Part shown: positions 43,021-51,946 of the stretch, one piece after another
Layout of the letters: the number at the start of each line of letters is the position of its first letter
Position numbering within the stretch: position 1 is the stretch's first letter
Assembly (NCBI GenBank): GCA_035699085.1
Contig: DASSBG010000019.1
Coordinates: 1 to 64,000, forward strand
Origin: DASSBG01 sp035699085
Lineage (GTDB): Bacteria > Pseudomonadota > Gammaproteobacteria > Xanthomonadales > Rhodanobacteraceae
Length of the DNA: 64,000 bases
Direction of reading: 5' to 3'
Translations under genes and position numbers: made by a program
The notes under the pieces: model-generated
The model's database searches: none
What the model was told of the DNA's origin: nothing
Seen by the model: the letters and a program-made list of their open reading frames with translations, nothing else

Positions 43021-43653
43021 CTACGGCGCCGCCGGTGGCGGCGCGTGCTTCTGGCCCTGGGCCAGCGTCCAGGCGACGATCTGTTGGCTGAGGCGGTCGC
43101 AGGCACGGCCGAAGGCGGCGACGACGGCGTCCAGCTTGGTCCCGTCGGTGCGCTCCTCGATGCTGAAGCGGCGCGACGCCAGGATCTGCCGTCCGCCGGC
43201 CTTCAGCAGCCGTGCGTCCAGTCGCACCACCACCGTGGGCGTCGGCTGGCCGCGGTATTCGGCCTGGAAGGCGGCGAGGGTGGAATCGAGCTCGAAGTCG
43301 GCGGCCAGGTCGGCTTCGTCGCTGCTTATCCCGTGGATGCGGCCGCTGGCGTGGAAGGCTTCGATCAGCCGGTCGCGCAGCAGTTGCGGTGCGCGCTGCA
43401 CCCACCGGCCATTCTGGTAGGTGCTGACCTTGCCGGGTTCCGGCTGTACCACGATCCGGGTGCCGGAGAGGACGCGCTGCGCCTGCGGCGTGTCGACGCG
43501 CAGTTGCCAGGCCACCGCCGGCCCGGCGGTGGCCGACGCCGCGCCGGCGGGCAATTCGTAGACATCGAAGCTGCTGCCCTTGGGCAGGATGGAGGAGCAA
43601 CCGGCGAGCAGCGCCAGGGAACAGAGAACGAGCAGGGGCGTCAGTGCTTTCAT
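43021..43653 (-). CDS. ABC-type transport auxiliary lipoprotein (PqiC/Mla-associated)
   Basis: 210 residues. Lipoprotein signal ending in LLAGC at residues 15-19 with Ser after Cys, so probably kept for the outer membrane. The rest fits the PqiC-type auxiliary domain: YELPAG, VAWQLRVDTPQAQRVLSGTRIVVQPEPGKVSTYQNGRWVQRAPQLLRDRLIEAF. It is the last gene of the lipid transport operon; its ATG overlaps the MCE gene stop as ATGA. It likely links the MCE tunnel to the outer membrane. Confidence 0.87.
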   Translation of the reverse strand: MKALTPLLVLCSLALLAGCSSILPKGSSFDVYELPAGAASATAGPAVAWQLRVDTPQAQRVLSGTRIVVQPEPGKVSTYQNGRWVQRAPQLLRDRLIEAFHASGRIHGISSDEADLAADFELDSTLAAFQAEYRGQPTPTVVVRLDARLLKAGGRQILASRRFSIEERTDGTKLDAVVAAFGRACDRLSQQIVAWTLAQGQKHAPPPAAP

Positions 43654-44591
43654 TGCGGTACGAACTCCTTGGGGTGGTCGCCGCCGAGCAGGAACGAGCG
43701 CGGGTTCTCCTCCAGCCGCTGGGTCACCATGCGCAGCGACTGCAGCGTTGCGCGCAGTTCCTTGATCGCCGGCCCCAATTGCGACAGACCCTGCATGCCG
43801 CGGTTGAGCGAGGCACTGTTGTTGGACAGCAGCTCGTCGAGCTGCCTGGAGGCGTCCTGCAACGAGGCCATCGCCGCCGATGCCTTCTCCAGCGTCGCCT
43901 TGCCCTGCTTGCCGAGCAGCGCGTTGGCTGTTTGTGTCAGCTTGCTGGTCTGCGCCAGGGTCGCATTCATGCGCTTGCTGGCTTCGGCCAGTTGCGCGAT
44001 GAGGATCTTGAGGTCCTCGCGCTCGCCGGCTACAGCGCCGGTCAGCGCGTCCAGATGCGCCAGCGTGTTGTGCATGTGCTGCACGTTCTGGGGCGACAGC
44101 AGGTGGTTGGCGCGGGCGATGATCTCGTTGACGTTGGTAACGATGTGCTCGCTGCCGGACAGCAGCTTTTGCAGCGCCGAGTTGTCGGCCTGGATGCGCG
44201 GCACTTCGTCGTCCGGCGCCGTCAGTGGAGCGCTGTTCGGCGTGCCGCCGGTGAGCTGGATGAAGGCGATGCCGGTGAGACCGGTGAGGCCGAGCTTGGC
44301 GCGCGTGTCGACCTTGATTGGCGTGTCGCCGTCGACCCGGATGCGCACCAGCACCTTGCGCGGGTCCTTGGGGTCAAGCTTCAGCTGGGCCACGGTGCCG
44401 ACGTTGATGCCGTTGTACTGTACGGCGCCGCCCTGCGACAGCCCGGTGACGGCTTCGCTGAAGACGATGTCGTAGTACTTGTACTGTTGGGCGACGCTGG
44501 TCTTGGCCAGCCACAGGGCGAAGATCAGGATGCACAGCACGATGACCAGCGTGAAGGCGCCGATCAGCACGTGGTGGGCTCGGGTTTCCAT
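43650..44591 (-). CDS. MCE family lipid transport protein (MlaD-like)
   Basis: 313 residues. One N-terminal helix (HHVLIGAFTLVIVLCILIFALWLA), an MCE domain (YDIVFSEAVTGLSQGGAVQYNGINVGTVAQLKLDP...TGLTGIAFIQLTGG), and a long helical C-terminus that can form a coiled coil. MCE proteins form hexameric rings or tubes that carry lipids between membranes. The single MCE domain with long helices resembles MlaD/LetB relatives. GAGGAGG ten bases before the ATG; starts one base after the ATPase stop. Confidence 0.9.
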   Translation of the reverse strand: METRAHHVLIGAFTLVIVLCILIFALWLAKTSVAQQYKYYDIVFSEAVTGLSQGGAVQYNGINVGTVAQLKLDPKDPRKVLVRIRVDGDTPIKVDTRAKLGLTGLTGIAFIQLTGGTPNSAPLTAPDDEVPRIQADNSALQKLLSGSEHIVTNVNEIIARANHLLSPQNVQHMHNTLAHLDALTGAVAGEREDLKILIAQLAEASKRMNATLAQTSKLTQTANALLGKQGKATLEKASAAMASLQDASRQLDELLSNNSASLNRGMQGLSQLGPAIKELRATLQSLRMVTQRLEENPRSFLLGGDHPKEFVPQ

Positions 44592-44592
44592 C

Positions 44593-45384
44593 TCATACCT
44601 CCTCGGCCAGCCGCGACCGGCCCGCCTGCGCCGCGCGACCGCGCGGCCCGTGAAAATACGCCTGCACCCAGGGATCGGGCTGCGCGGCCACCTCGTCCAC
44701 CGGGCCAATCGCGAGGATACGCTTCTGCGACAGAACCGCGACCCGGTCGCAGATGGCGTAGAGCGTATCCAGGTCGTGGGTGACCATCACCACCGTCAGC
44801 CCCAGTGCACCGCGCAGCGTGTGGATCAGGCGGTCGAGGTTGGCCGCGGCGATCGGGTCAAGACCGGCGCTCGGCTCGTCAAGAAACAGGATTTCGGCGT
44901 CCAGCGCCAGCGCGCGGGCCAGGGCAACACGCTTGCGCATGCCCCCCGACAGGTCGGACGGCGCCTTGCGCGCGCTGTCCAGCCCCAGCCCGACCAGCGC
45001 CAGCTTCAGGCGCGCCACCTGCTGCGCCTGCAACCGCGGCAGGCCGCCGTGCTCGACCAGCGGCAGGGCCACGTTTTCAGCCACGGTCAGCGAGGAGAAC
45101 AGCGCGCCCTCCTGGAACAGCACGCCGATGCGCTGCTCCAGCTGCGAACGCCGCCGTGCGCCCAGGCCTTCCCATGCCTGGCCCAGCAGCCGCACGCTGC
45201 CAGCGTCGGAGCGGCGCAGGCCGATGATCGAGCGCAGCAGCACCGACTTGCCGCTGCCGGAGCCGCCAACGATGGCGATGATTTCGCCGCGGCGCACCTC
45301 CAGGTCGAGGTCCTGGTGCACCACCTGGTTGCCAAAGCGGTTGACCAGGCCCTGCACTTCGATCACCGGCTCGCCGGCGCTCAC
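44593..45384 (-). CDS. ABC transporter ATPase, MlaF-like
   Basis: 263 residues. Walker A GGSGSGKS, GVLFQEGALFSSLTVAENVALPL (typical of MlaF), signature DLSGGMRKR, Walker B ILFLDEPSAGLDP and VMVTHDLDTL. It drives lipid transport by the permease and MCE proteins encoded beside it. Its ATG overlaps the permease stop as ATGA. Confidence 0.93.
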   Translation of the reverse strand: MSAGEPVIEVQGLVNRFGNQVVHQDLDLEVRRGEIIAIVGGSGSGKSVLLRSIIGLRRSDAGSVRLLGQAWEGLGARRRSQLEQRIGVLFQEGALFSSLTVAENVALPLVEHGGLPRLQAQQVARLKLALVGLGLDSARKAPSDLSGGMRKRVALARALALDAEILFLDEPSAGLDPIAAANLDRLIHTLRGALGLTVVMVTHDLDTLYAICDRVAVLSQKRILAIGPVDEVAAQPDPWVQAYFHGPRGRAAQAGRSRLAEEV

Positions 45385-46547
45385 CAGCCCATCTCCATGA
45401 AGAACAGTGCCGCCAGCGCGTCGAACACGATCACCACGAAAATCGACTGCACCACGCTGGAGGTGGTGCGTTCGCCAACCGACTCCGCCGAGGCCGATGC
45501 CTGGAAGCCCTCAAGACAACCGATGGCGGCAATGAAGAAGGCAAAGATCGGCGCCTTGCTGAGGCCGACGAACAGGTGCCGCACGCTGGTGTCGTCGTGG
45601 AACACCGAGAGAAACATCGCCGGCGTGATGTCGAGCGCGAAGATGCAGACGATGGCGCCGCCCGCCAGCCCGGTGATCATCGCAAGAAAGGTCAGCATCG
45701 GCAGCGTCAGCACCAGCGCCAGCACCCGCGGCACCACCAGCAGTTCCACCGGGTCGAGGCCCAGCGTGCGGATGGCGTCGATCTCCTCGCGCGCCTGCAT
45801 CGAGCCCAGCTGAGCCGTGAAGGCGCTGGCGGTGCGACCCGCCAGCAGGATCGCCGCCAGCAGCACGCCGAACTCGCGCAGAAACGAATAGGCAATGAGA
45901 TCCACCGTGTAGATGGTTGCGCCGTAGCTTGCCAGCACGCTGGCGCCGAGGAAGGCGATCACCGCGCCGACCATGAAACTCAGCAGCGACACGATCGGCA
46001 CCGCGTCCAGCCCGGACTGCTCCATGTGGTGGACCAGCGGCGTGATGCGCCAGCGACTCGGGTGGAGGGCCAGCCGCGCCAGCGTCTCGAGGATCCGGCC
46101 AATGAAGCCGATCAGCGCCAGCGACTCGCGGCGCACGTGCTCGACGGCGCGGCCGGTCTTGTCCAGCATGGTGATGAAGCCGCTGCGCGTCTGCATGCGC
46201 GGGGTACGGTAGGTGGCCTGCAGCGCGCCGCCGACCAGCTCCAGCAGCGCACGGCGCTCGCGCGGCAGGTCGCTCGCCTGGGCTGCCCGCGCGAGGCGCT
46301 GGTAGCCAAGCAGTTCGGCCAGCAGGCCTGCGCCGGCGGTGTCGATGTTGCCCAGCGGCGACAGGTCAACCCGGGTGTGCTCGTCCAGTTGCGGCCGCGT
46401 GTGGTCGACCAGGCTGTCCAGCGTCAGGTAGTGCTGCAGCGTCCAGTCGCCATCGACGCACAGGCAGACGCCGCCGTCGTCGGTGTCGATGAAGCGGGCG
46501 GAACCGGCGCGGGTCACGGGCCGCACCGCAGGGGCTGATCGATGCAA
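45381..46547 (-). CDS. MlaE-type permease with N-terminal STAS domain
   Basis: 388 residues. Residues ~15-105 form a STAS domain (VDLSPLGNIDTAGAGLLAELLG), the role that the separate MlaB protein has in E. coli. Residues ~130-388 are the MlaE/YrbE permease with five or six helices and GRTASAFTAQLGSMQAREEIDAIRTLGLDPVELLVVPR. The fused form is common in MCE operons outside the E. coli mla set. First gene of a four-gene operon (permease-ATPase-MCE-lipoprotein) for lipid movement through the envelope. Confidence 0.92.
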   Translation of the reverse strand: MHRSAPAVRPVTRAGSARFIDTDDGGVCLCVDGDWTLQHYLTLDSLVDHTRPQLDEHTRVDLSPLGNIDTAGAGLLAELLGYQRLARAAQASDLPRERRALLELVGGALQATYRTPRMQTRSGFITMLDKTGRAVEHVRRESLALIGFIGRILETLARLALHPSRWRITPLVHHMEQSGLDAVPIVSLLSFMVGAVIAFLGASVLASYGATIYTVDLIAYSFLREFGVLLAAILLAGRTASAFTAQLGSMQAREEIDAIRTLGLDPVELLVVPRVLALVLTLPMLTFLAMITGLAGGAIVCIFALDITPAMFLSVFHDDTSVRHLFVGLSKAPIFAFFIAAIGCLEGFQASASAESVGERTTSSVVQSIFVVIVFDALAALFFMEMGW

Positions 46548-46949
46548 CGGGCCACGCCGGCATCATAGCGGGGATTTCGTGAATGGTGGCGCGCGTGGCG
46601 CCTCGTGAGCCCGGGGCAGGGAGGCGGGCAGCAGGGAGCGGGGAGCAATGCCGCAGGTTGGCGGTGAGCGAAGCGAACCCCAACACGCCATGCCAGTGCC
46701 CGCGCCGTCAACCACGACCTCGCCGCCGTTGCCTTTTCCCTTTCCGAGTCTCGATTCCCCGTTCCCGCGACGCCAAGCGAACCCCTACGCGCCATGCCCG
46801 CGCCTGCGGCGCAATGGCGGGCCGATGCTCTCGCCATTCCCGATTCCCATTCGCGCGAGGCAACGCCACGCTCGCCGCTTTCGGCGTGCCGACTTTGCCA
46901 CTACGATTTGCGATGAGCGCAAACATGTTTCTCCACCACCGGGAACCGC
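46548..46949. other. Divergent intergenic region with dispersed repeat
   Basis: 402 bp between the mla operon and the ThrE gene. No gene is supported. It holds the dispersed element at 46651-46745; further right, CCCGATTCCCATTC-like decayed heptamers appear near 46843. Promoters of both flanking genes must lie here but none is clear. Confidence 0.55.
46651..46745. repeat. Dispersed GGCGGTGAGCG element
   Basis: GGTTGGCGGTGAGCG at 46656-46670, then AAGCGAACCCCAACACGCCATG, CGCCGTCAACCACGACC and CGTTGCCTTTTCCCTTTCC, in the order seen at 15501-15583. It differs from that copy at few positions in the first 35 bases. Decayed heptamers (GATTCCCCGTTCCCG) follow. Confidence 0.75.
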
Positions 46950-48188
46950 GTGAGCGAGCCGACCTCCAGCCTGAAGAGCCGCGTCAGCTTCCTGATCGAG
47001 CTGGCGCGGCGCCTGCATCAGTACGGCACCACCGCACTGCGACTTGAGGACGCCCTGAGCGGCGTGGCCCAGCGGCTGGGCCTGCACGCGGAGGTCTGGT
47101 CCAGTCCGACGGCCATCATCCTGTCCTTTGGCGACGACGCGCAGGGGGCCGATGGCGTGGCCCAGGTCACGCAAGTGGTGCGCCTGCCGCCGGGCGACGT
47201 CAACCTGGCGCGGCTCTGCGAGGTGGACGACATCGCCGACGACGTGATCGAAAGGCGCATCGGCATCGACGAGGGGGTGCGCCAGCTGCGCCAGCTGACC
47301 CAGCCGCTGGATCGCGCCCACGCCACCGGCATGGTGCTGGGCTACGCGCTGTCCGTGTTCGGTTTCGCCGGCGTGATCGGCGGCACCTGGGCAGATGCGC
47401 TGGCGGCGGCCGGGATTGGCGCAATGATCGGCGGCATCGTCCTGCTGGCCCAGCACTGGCCGCGGCTGGCGCCGGCGACCGAGGCGGTGACGGCGCTGCT
47501 GGCCACGGCGGTGGCCAGCGTCGTCAGCATCTGGCTGTGGCCTGTGCATGTCAGTCTGGTGGTGCTGGCGGCGGTGATCGTGCTGGTGCCGGGGATGATG
47601 CTGACGACCGCGGTGCGAGAGCTGTCGGCGGTGCATCTGGTGGCGGGAGTCTCGCGGCTGTTTGGGGCGCTGTCATCGATGCTGAAGCTGATTTTCGGCT
47701 ACGTCGTGGTCATGCAGTTTGTTGCCTGGATGGGGCTGCGGCTGCCGGACGTGAGCGCCGCGTCAATGACCGGCTGGGCGCTGTGGCTGGCGCTGGTGCT
47801 GGGCTCGTTCGGCTTTGCCCTGGTATTCCTGGCGCGGCGCCGTGACTGGCTGCTGGTGGCCTTGTCGGCCATGGCGGGCTATCTCATGGCGCGCTACGCG
47901 GGTGCGGAGTTCGGCGCCGGTGCCGGCGTATTCATCGGCGGACTGGTGCTGGGTGCGCTGAGCAACGTCTATGCGCGTGTCACCAGCCGACCCGGCGCGT
48001 TGATCCGCGAACCCGGCATCATCTTGCTGGTGCCCGGCAGCGTCGGCTATCGCACCCTCGTGGCGCTGGCCGAAAACGATGTCGGCAGCGGCGGCCATAC
48101 GGCCGTCATCCTGGTGACGATCCTGGTGGCACTGGTCGCCGGCTTGCTGTTTGGCGACATGCTGGTGGCGCCGCGCCGATCGCTTTGA
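46950..48188 (+). CDS. Threonine/serine exporter ThrE family protein
   Basis: 412 residues from GTG. The N-terminal soluble part has the family motif ELARRLHQYGTTALRLEDALSGVAQRLGL, then SSPTAIILSF; about ten membrane helices follow, including VLVPGMMLTTAVRELSAVHLVAG and the C-terminal IILLVPGSVGYRTLVAL. The family exports threonine and serine with proton coupling; here both halves (ThrE-N and ThrE-C) are in one chain. Substrate not proven. The start is the least certain part. Confidence 0.85.
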   Translation: MSEPTSSLKSRVSFLIELARRLHQYGTTALRLEDALSGVAQRLGLHAEVWSSPTAIILSFGDDAQGADGVAQVTQVVRLPPGDVNLARLCEVDDIADDVIERRIGIDEGVRQLRQLTQPLDRAHATGMVLGYALSVFGFAGVIGGTWADALAAAGIGAMIGGIVLLAQHWPRLAPATEAVTALLATAVASVVSIWLWPVHVSLVVLAAVIVLVPGMMLTTAVRELSAVHLVAGVSRLFGALSSMLKLIFGYVVVMQFVAWMGLRLPDVSAASMTGWALWLALVLGSFGFALVFLARRRDWLLVALSAMAGYLMARYAGAEFGAGAGVFIGGLVLGALSNVYARVTSRPGALIREPGIILLVPGSVGYRTLVALAENDVGSGGHTAVILVTILVALVAGLLFGDMLVAPRRSL

Positions 48189-48212
48189 CTTTTGGCGGTG
48201 CCGCGGCAAACA

Positions 48213-48243
48213 CGAAAACGCCGACCAATGGCCGGCGTTTTCG
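48213..48243. terminator. Bidirectional intrinsic terminator
   Basis: CGAAAACGCCG (48213-48223) and its exact reverse complement CGGCGTTTTCG (48233-48243) form an 11-bp stem with a 9-base loop. The stem ends in A and T runs, so it works in both directions, fitting its place between the convergent ThrE and H-NS genes. Confidence 0.85.
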
Positions 48244-48261
48244 TCATTTGAAAAGGCGCAA

Positions 48262-48585
48262 TTACTTGATCAGCAAGTCCTTCTCCTTTTTGCCCTTGGC
48301 GACCGCTTCCTTGAACCAATTGGGACGCTTGCCACGGCCCGACCAGGTGCGGCCGGGGTCGGCTGGATCGCGATATTTGGGCGCAACGCGCCTGCGCACG
48401 GCGGTGCGGCGGCCACGGCCGGGGAAAACCTCGTCCATGGTGAAACCGGAAGACTTGACCAGCTTGTTGACCTTTTCACGCACTTCGGCAATGGCATCCT
48501 TGCGCACTTCATTCTTGCGCGCTGCCACCTGCCGCTCCAGGTCGGCAAGCTGCTTGGAATTGAGATTCTTGATGTCAATGGCCAC
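48262..48585 (-). CDS. H-NS family histone-like protein
   Basis: 107 residues from GTG. An N-terminal helical oligomerisation part (IKNLNSKQLADLERQVAARKNEVRKDAIAEVREKVNKLV) is followed by a basic linker and the C-terminal DNA-binding domain KYRDPADPGRTWSGRGKRPNWFKEAV, with the SGRGKRP loop that enters the minor groove. H-NS proteins silence AT-rich foreign DNA, such as the RHS tip at the left of this window. GAGGAG about 8 bases before the GTG fixes the start. Confidence 0.93.
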   Translation of the reverse strand: MAIDIKNLNSKQLADLERQVAARKNEVRKDAIAEVREKVNKLVKSSGFTMDEVFPGRGRRTAVRRRVAPKYRDPADPGRTWSGRGKRPNWFKEAVAKGKKEKDLLIK

Positions 48586-48728
48586 GGTGAACTCCTCGTA
48601 ATGACGTGACGGTTTTACCAGACTGCGATTGATCAAGTGCGCAGTGGGCGGCATTTTGGCGCAAAATCCGCCCGCACTGCAAACCGTGCCATTTTGCAGT
48701 ATCGGATCCTGACATCGGAAATCCGGCT

Positions 48729-50426
48729 TCAGCCGATTAATTCCAGCAGTTGCTCGTGGCTGATCTGGCGGTTTTCGGCGTCGGTCCGCGCGCGGTATTC
48801 CAGCGTCCCGGCCTCCAGTCCGCGCGGGCTGACAACCACCCGGTGGGGAATGCCGATCAGGTCGATGTCGGCGAACATGCTGCCCGGCCGCAAGCCCCGA
48901 TCGTCAAGCAGCACGTCCACGCCACGCCCGGCCAGTGCCTCGTACAGTGCCTGCGCGTGGGCGTCGACGGCCGGGTCCTTCTTCGGGTTGATGACGCAGA
49001 TTGCCACCGACCACGGCGCCATCGCCTGCGGCCAGATGATGCCGTTGTCGTCGTGGTTCTGCTCGATGGCGGCGGCGACGATGCGGCTGACGCCGATGCC
49101 GTAGCAGCCCATCAGCAGGGTTCGCGGCTTGCCTTCCTCGTCGACCACGGTGGCGCCCATGGCCGCGGCGTACTTGTCGCCGAGCTGGAAGATGTGGCCC
49201 ACCTCGATGCCGCGCGCGATCTGCAGGCGGCCGCTGCCGTCCGGCGCGCGGTCGCCCTCGACCACCATGCGCAGGTCGGCGACGCGGTCGATGCGGGCGT
49301 CGCGCGCCCAGTTGGCGCCGCGCAGGTGCCGGCCGTCGGCGTTGGCGCCGCAGACGAAATCGGCCAGGCACGCGGCGTCGCGGTCGACGATCACCGGGAT
49401 CGAGGCGTCCAGGCCGACCGGGCCGATGAAGCCGGGCGCGGCCCCGGTGGCGGCACGTACCGCCGCCTCGTCGGCGAGCTCGCAGCCGCCGCCGAGTTCG
49501 GGCAGCTTGGCAGCCTTGACCGGGTTCAGCTCGTGGTCGCCGCGCAGGCACAGCGCCACCGGGCCGTCGCTGCCCTTGACCAACAATGTCTTGATGCATT
49601 GGTCGGGGGCCACGCCGAGCGCGGCGCTGACCTCGGCGATGGTCTTCTGCGTCGGCGTGTCGACCCGCTCCAGCTCGGCCTGCGGTGCCGGCCGCTCGCC
49701 CTCGGGCGCGCGCGCCTCGGCCAGCTCCATGTTGGCGGCGTAGCCGGAGCCGTCCGAGAATACGATCGCGTCCTCGCCCGAGTCGGCCAGCACGTGGAAT
49801 TCGTGGCTGGCGCTGCCGCCGATCGCACCGGTGTCGGCCTCCACCGCGCGGAAGCGCAAGCCGAGGCGCGTGAAAACGCGCTCGTAGGCCTGGTACATCG
49901 TGGCGTAGGTGGCGTCCAGCGAGGCCTGGTCGAGGTGGAAGGAATAGGCGTCCTTCATGAGGAACTCGCGCGCCCGCATGACGCCGAAGCGTGGCCGGAT
50001 CTCGTCGCGGAACTTGGTCTGGATCTGGAACAGCGTCAGCGGCAGCTGGCGGTAGCTGCGCAACTCGTTGCGGGCAAAGTCGGTGACCACCTCCTCGTGG
50101 GTGGGGCCGAAGCAGAATTCCTGCTCCTTGCGGTCACGCAGCTTCAGCAGCTGCCCACCAAACCGTTCCCAGCGGCCGGTTTCGTCCCACAGCTCGCGCG
50201 GCTGCACGGCTGGCATCAGCATCTCGATGGCGCCAGCGCGGCGCATCTCCTCGCGCACTACCTCGGTCACCCGCGCCAGCACGCGCAGGCCCAGCGGCGA
50301 CCACGTGTAGAGGCCCGAGGCCAGCTTGCGGATCATGCCCGCGCGCAGCATCAGGCGGTGGCTTGCGATCTCGGCATCGGCGGGCACCTGCTTGACGGTG
50401 ACCAGGTGGAATTGGCTCAAACGCAT
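48729..50426 (-). CDS. proS: Prolyl-tRNA synthetase
   Basis: 565 residues, the normal bacterial type. Class II motifs: motif 2 FRDEIRPRFGVMRAREFLMKDAYSFH, motif 3 GCYGIGVSRIVAAAIEQNHDDNGIIWP; TAGM-like LRAGMIRKLASGLYTWSPLG near the N-terminus. Between motifs 2 and 3 lies the ~180-residue editing insertion (TPTQKTIAEVSAALGVAPDQCIKTLLVKGSDG...), which clears Ala-tRNA-Pro. The C-terminal anticodon domain ends ENRQISHEQLLELIG. Essential; stands alone. Confidence 0.96.
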   Translation of the reverse strand: MRLSQFHLVTVKQVPADAEIASHRLMLRAGMIRKLASGLYTWSPLGLRVLARVTEVVREEMRRAGAIEMLMPAVQPRELWDETGRWERFGGQLLKLRDRKEQEFCFGPTHEEVVTDFARNELRSYRQLPLTLFQIQTKFRDEIRPRFGVMRAREFLMKDAYSFHLDQASLDATYATMYQAYERVFTRLGLRFRAVEADTGAIGGSASHEFHVLADSGEDAIVFSDGSGYAANMELAEARAPEGERPAPQAELERVDTPTQKTIAEVSAALGVAPDQCIKTLLVKGSDGPVALCLRGDHELNPVKAAKLPELGGGCELADEAAVRAATGAAPGFIGPVGLDASIPVIVDRDAACLADFVCGANADGRHLRGANWARDARIDRVADLRMVVEGDRAPDGSGRLQIARGIEVGHIFQLGDKYAAAMGATVVDEEGKPRTLLMGCYGIGVSRIVAAAIEQNHDDNGIIWPQAMAPWSVAICVINPKKDPAVDAHAQALYEALAGRGVDVLLDDRGLRPGSMFADIDLIGIPHRVVVSPRGLEAGTLEYRARTDAENRQISHEQLLELIG

Positions 50427-50506
50427 GGATTCTTCCGGTAGTGGCGCAGCAGCGGTCGGCGCGACCAGTCACTGGTCGTGCGCCGGCCGCCGCGGCGGAG
50501 GTGCGC

Positions 50507-50962
50507 TCAGTGGACTGGGCTGATGGAGCAGAACTTCGCAAAGTCACCGCGCGCCAGTGACAGCCGCTGGCGGCGCTGGTCATCGGAGAGGATCACGCTG
50601 CTGCCGGGGCTCTCGGTCAGCGGGCGGTCGCTGGCCAGCAGCTTGATCTTGTGGGCGAGGTTCTTGCACAGCGCGGTGCGGTTGGCCGGTGTATCGGGCG
50701 CGCGTGCCGGCGCCGCCGACGCACTGGCGGCCGGTGCGGCCGCGACCGTGGCAGCGGCCGGCGGTTGCGCCTGGGCCGGGCTGGCTGGCGGCTGGGTGCT
50801 GGCACCCGTGGCCAAGTCCACGACCTGGTAGGGCACTCCGCGGGGCGGCGGCGCGTCGGAGAAATGGGCCACGCCGTGGGCGTCGGTCCAGCGATAGACC
50901 TGGCTGGCGGCAAGGCACGGCAGGGTCGCAAACACGATCAATGCAAACATCCAGCGGCGCAT
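50507..50962 (-). CDS. DUF4124 domain-containing secreted protein
   Basis: 151 residues. Signal peptide MRRWMFALIVFATLPCLA, then QVYRWTDAHGVAHFSDAPPPRG, the DUF4124 pattern seen in many gammaproteobacterial periplasmic proteins. An Ala/Pro/Gln-rich linker follows, and a C-terminal helical part with DDQRRQRLSLARGDFAKFC. Function unknown. GGAG about 8 bases before the ATG. Confidence 0.82.
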   Translation of the reverse strand: MRRWMFALIVFATLPCLAASQVYRWTDAHGVAHFSDAPPPRGVPYQVVDLATGASTQPPASPAQAQPPAAATVAAAPAASASAAPARAPDTPANRTALCKNLAHKIKLLASDRPLTESPGSSVILSDDQRRQRLSLARGDFAKFCSISPVH

Positions 50963-51160
50963 GACGATACTCCAGCAACGGGCGGTGATCGCGCGCGGGC
51001 GCAGCCGCGCGCGTGACGCGCCAAGAATAATCGATGGGCGCGGGCAGCGCATCGTATCCTGAACAAGGCGTGCCGGGGTGCGCCGGGCACGGGTGCAGCC
51101 CGCCATGGGCCGCGGCGCCTGCTGATAAACTGCCGCAGCCACCAACGCAACGGAACCGGC

Positions 51161-51946
51161 ATGCCCGAGCCCAGCCCCAACATGCACCGCCGGCGCGGCA
51201 TCTACCTGTTGCCGAACCTGTTCACCACCGGGGCCATGTTTGCCGGCTTCTACGCCATCGTCGCCGCCTTCGTGGGCAGCTTCGCGGTGGCGGCCATCGC
51301 GGTGTTCGTGGCTGCCGTGCTGGATTCGCTGGACGGTCGGGTGGCGCGGCTGACGCATACCCAGAGCGAATTCGGTGCCCAATACGACTCGCTGTCGGAC
51401 ATGGTCAGCTTCGGCCTGGCACCGGCGCTGGTGATGTACGCCTGGTCGCTGTCGACCCTGCACATGGATGGTCCGATTCTCGGCAAGCTCGGCTGGTGTG
51501 CCGCCTTCGTCTACGCCGCCTGCGGCGCACTGCGCCTGGCGCGCTTCAACACCCAGATCGGCATCGCCGACAAGCGCTATTTCCAGGGCTTGCCCAGCCC
51601 GGCCGCCGCCGGCTGGTGCATGGCCTTCGTCTGGAGCATGCACGACCTCGATTTCAGCGGCGCGGAGCTGCGCTACTTCACGCCGGCCTTGATCGTGATT
51701 GCGGGGCTGCTGATGGTAAGCCGGGTGCGCTATGCCAGCTTCAAGTCCTGGCCGCTGAACGACCGGGTGTCGTTCCTGTGGATCATCGCGGTCGTGCTGG
51801 TGCTGGCGGGACTGGCGCTGAAGCCCGCCTACGTGCTGCTCAGCCTCGGCACCATCTATGTGCTGTCGGGGCCGGTCCTGACGCTGCGTGGCCTGCGCAG
51901 CGCCCGCCGCAACCGGCGCAAGGCCCTGCCGACGGACTTGCCATGA
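51161..51946 (+). CDS. pssA: CDP-diacylglycerol-serine O-phosphatidyltransferase
   Basis: 261 residues, about six to eight helices. The CDP-alcohol phosphatidyltransferase motif DG-x2-AR-x8-G-x3-D-x3-D is complete: D58-G59, A62-R63, G72, D76, D80. LPNLFTTGAMFAGFYAIV precedes it. It makes phosphatidylserine, the precursor of phosphatidylethanolamine, at the inner membrane. The type II PssA fold (not the soluble E. coli type) is implied. Its stop overlaps the next start as ATGA. Confidence 0.93.
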   Translation: MPEPSPNMHRRRGIYLLPNLFTTGAMFAGFYAIVAAFVGSFAVAAIAVFVAAVLDSLDGRVARLTHTQSEFGAQYDSLSDMVSFGLAPALVMYAWSLSTLHMDGPILGKLGWCAAFVYAACGALRLARFNTQIGIADKRYFQGLPSPAAAGWCMAFVWSMHDLDFSGAELRYFTPALIVIAGLLMVSRVRYASFKSWPLNDRVSFLWIIAVVLVLAGLALKPAYVLLSLGTIYVLSGPVLTLRGLRSARRNRRKALPTDLP

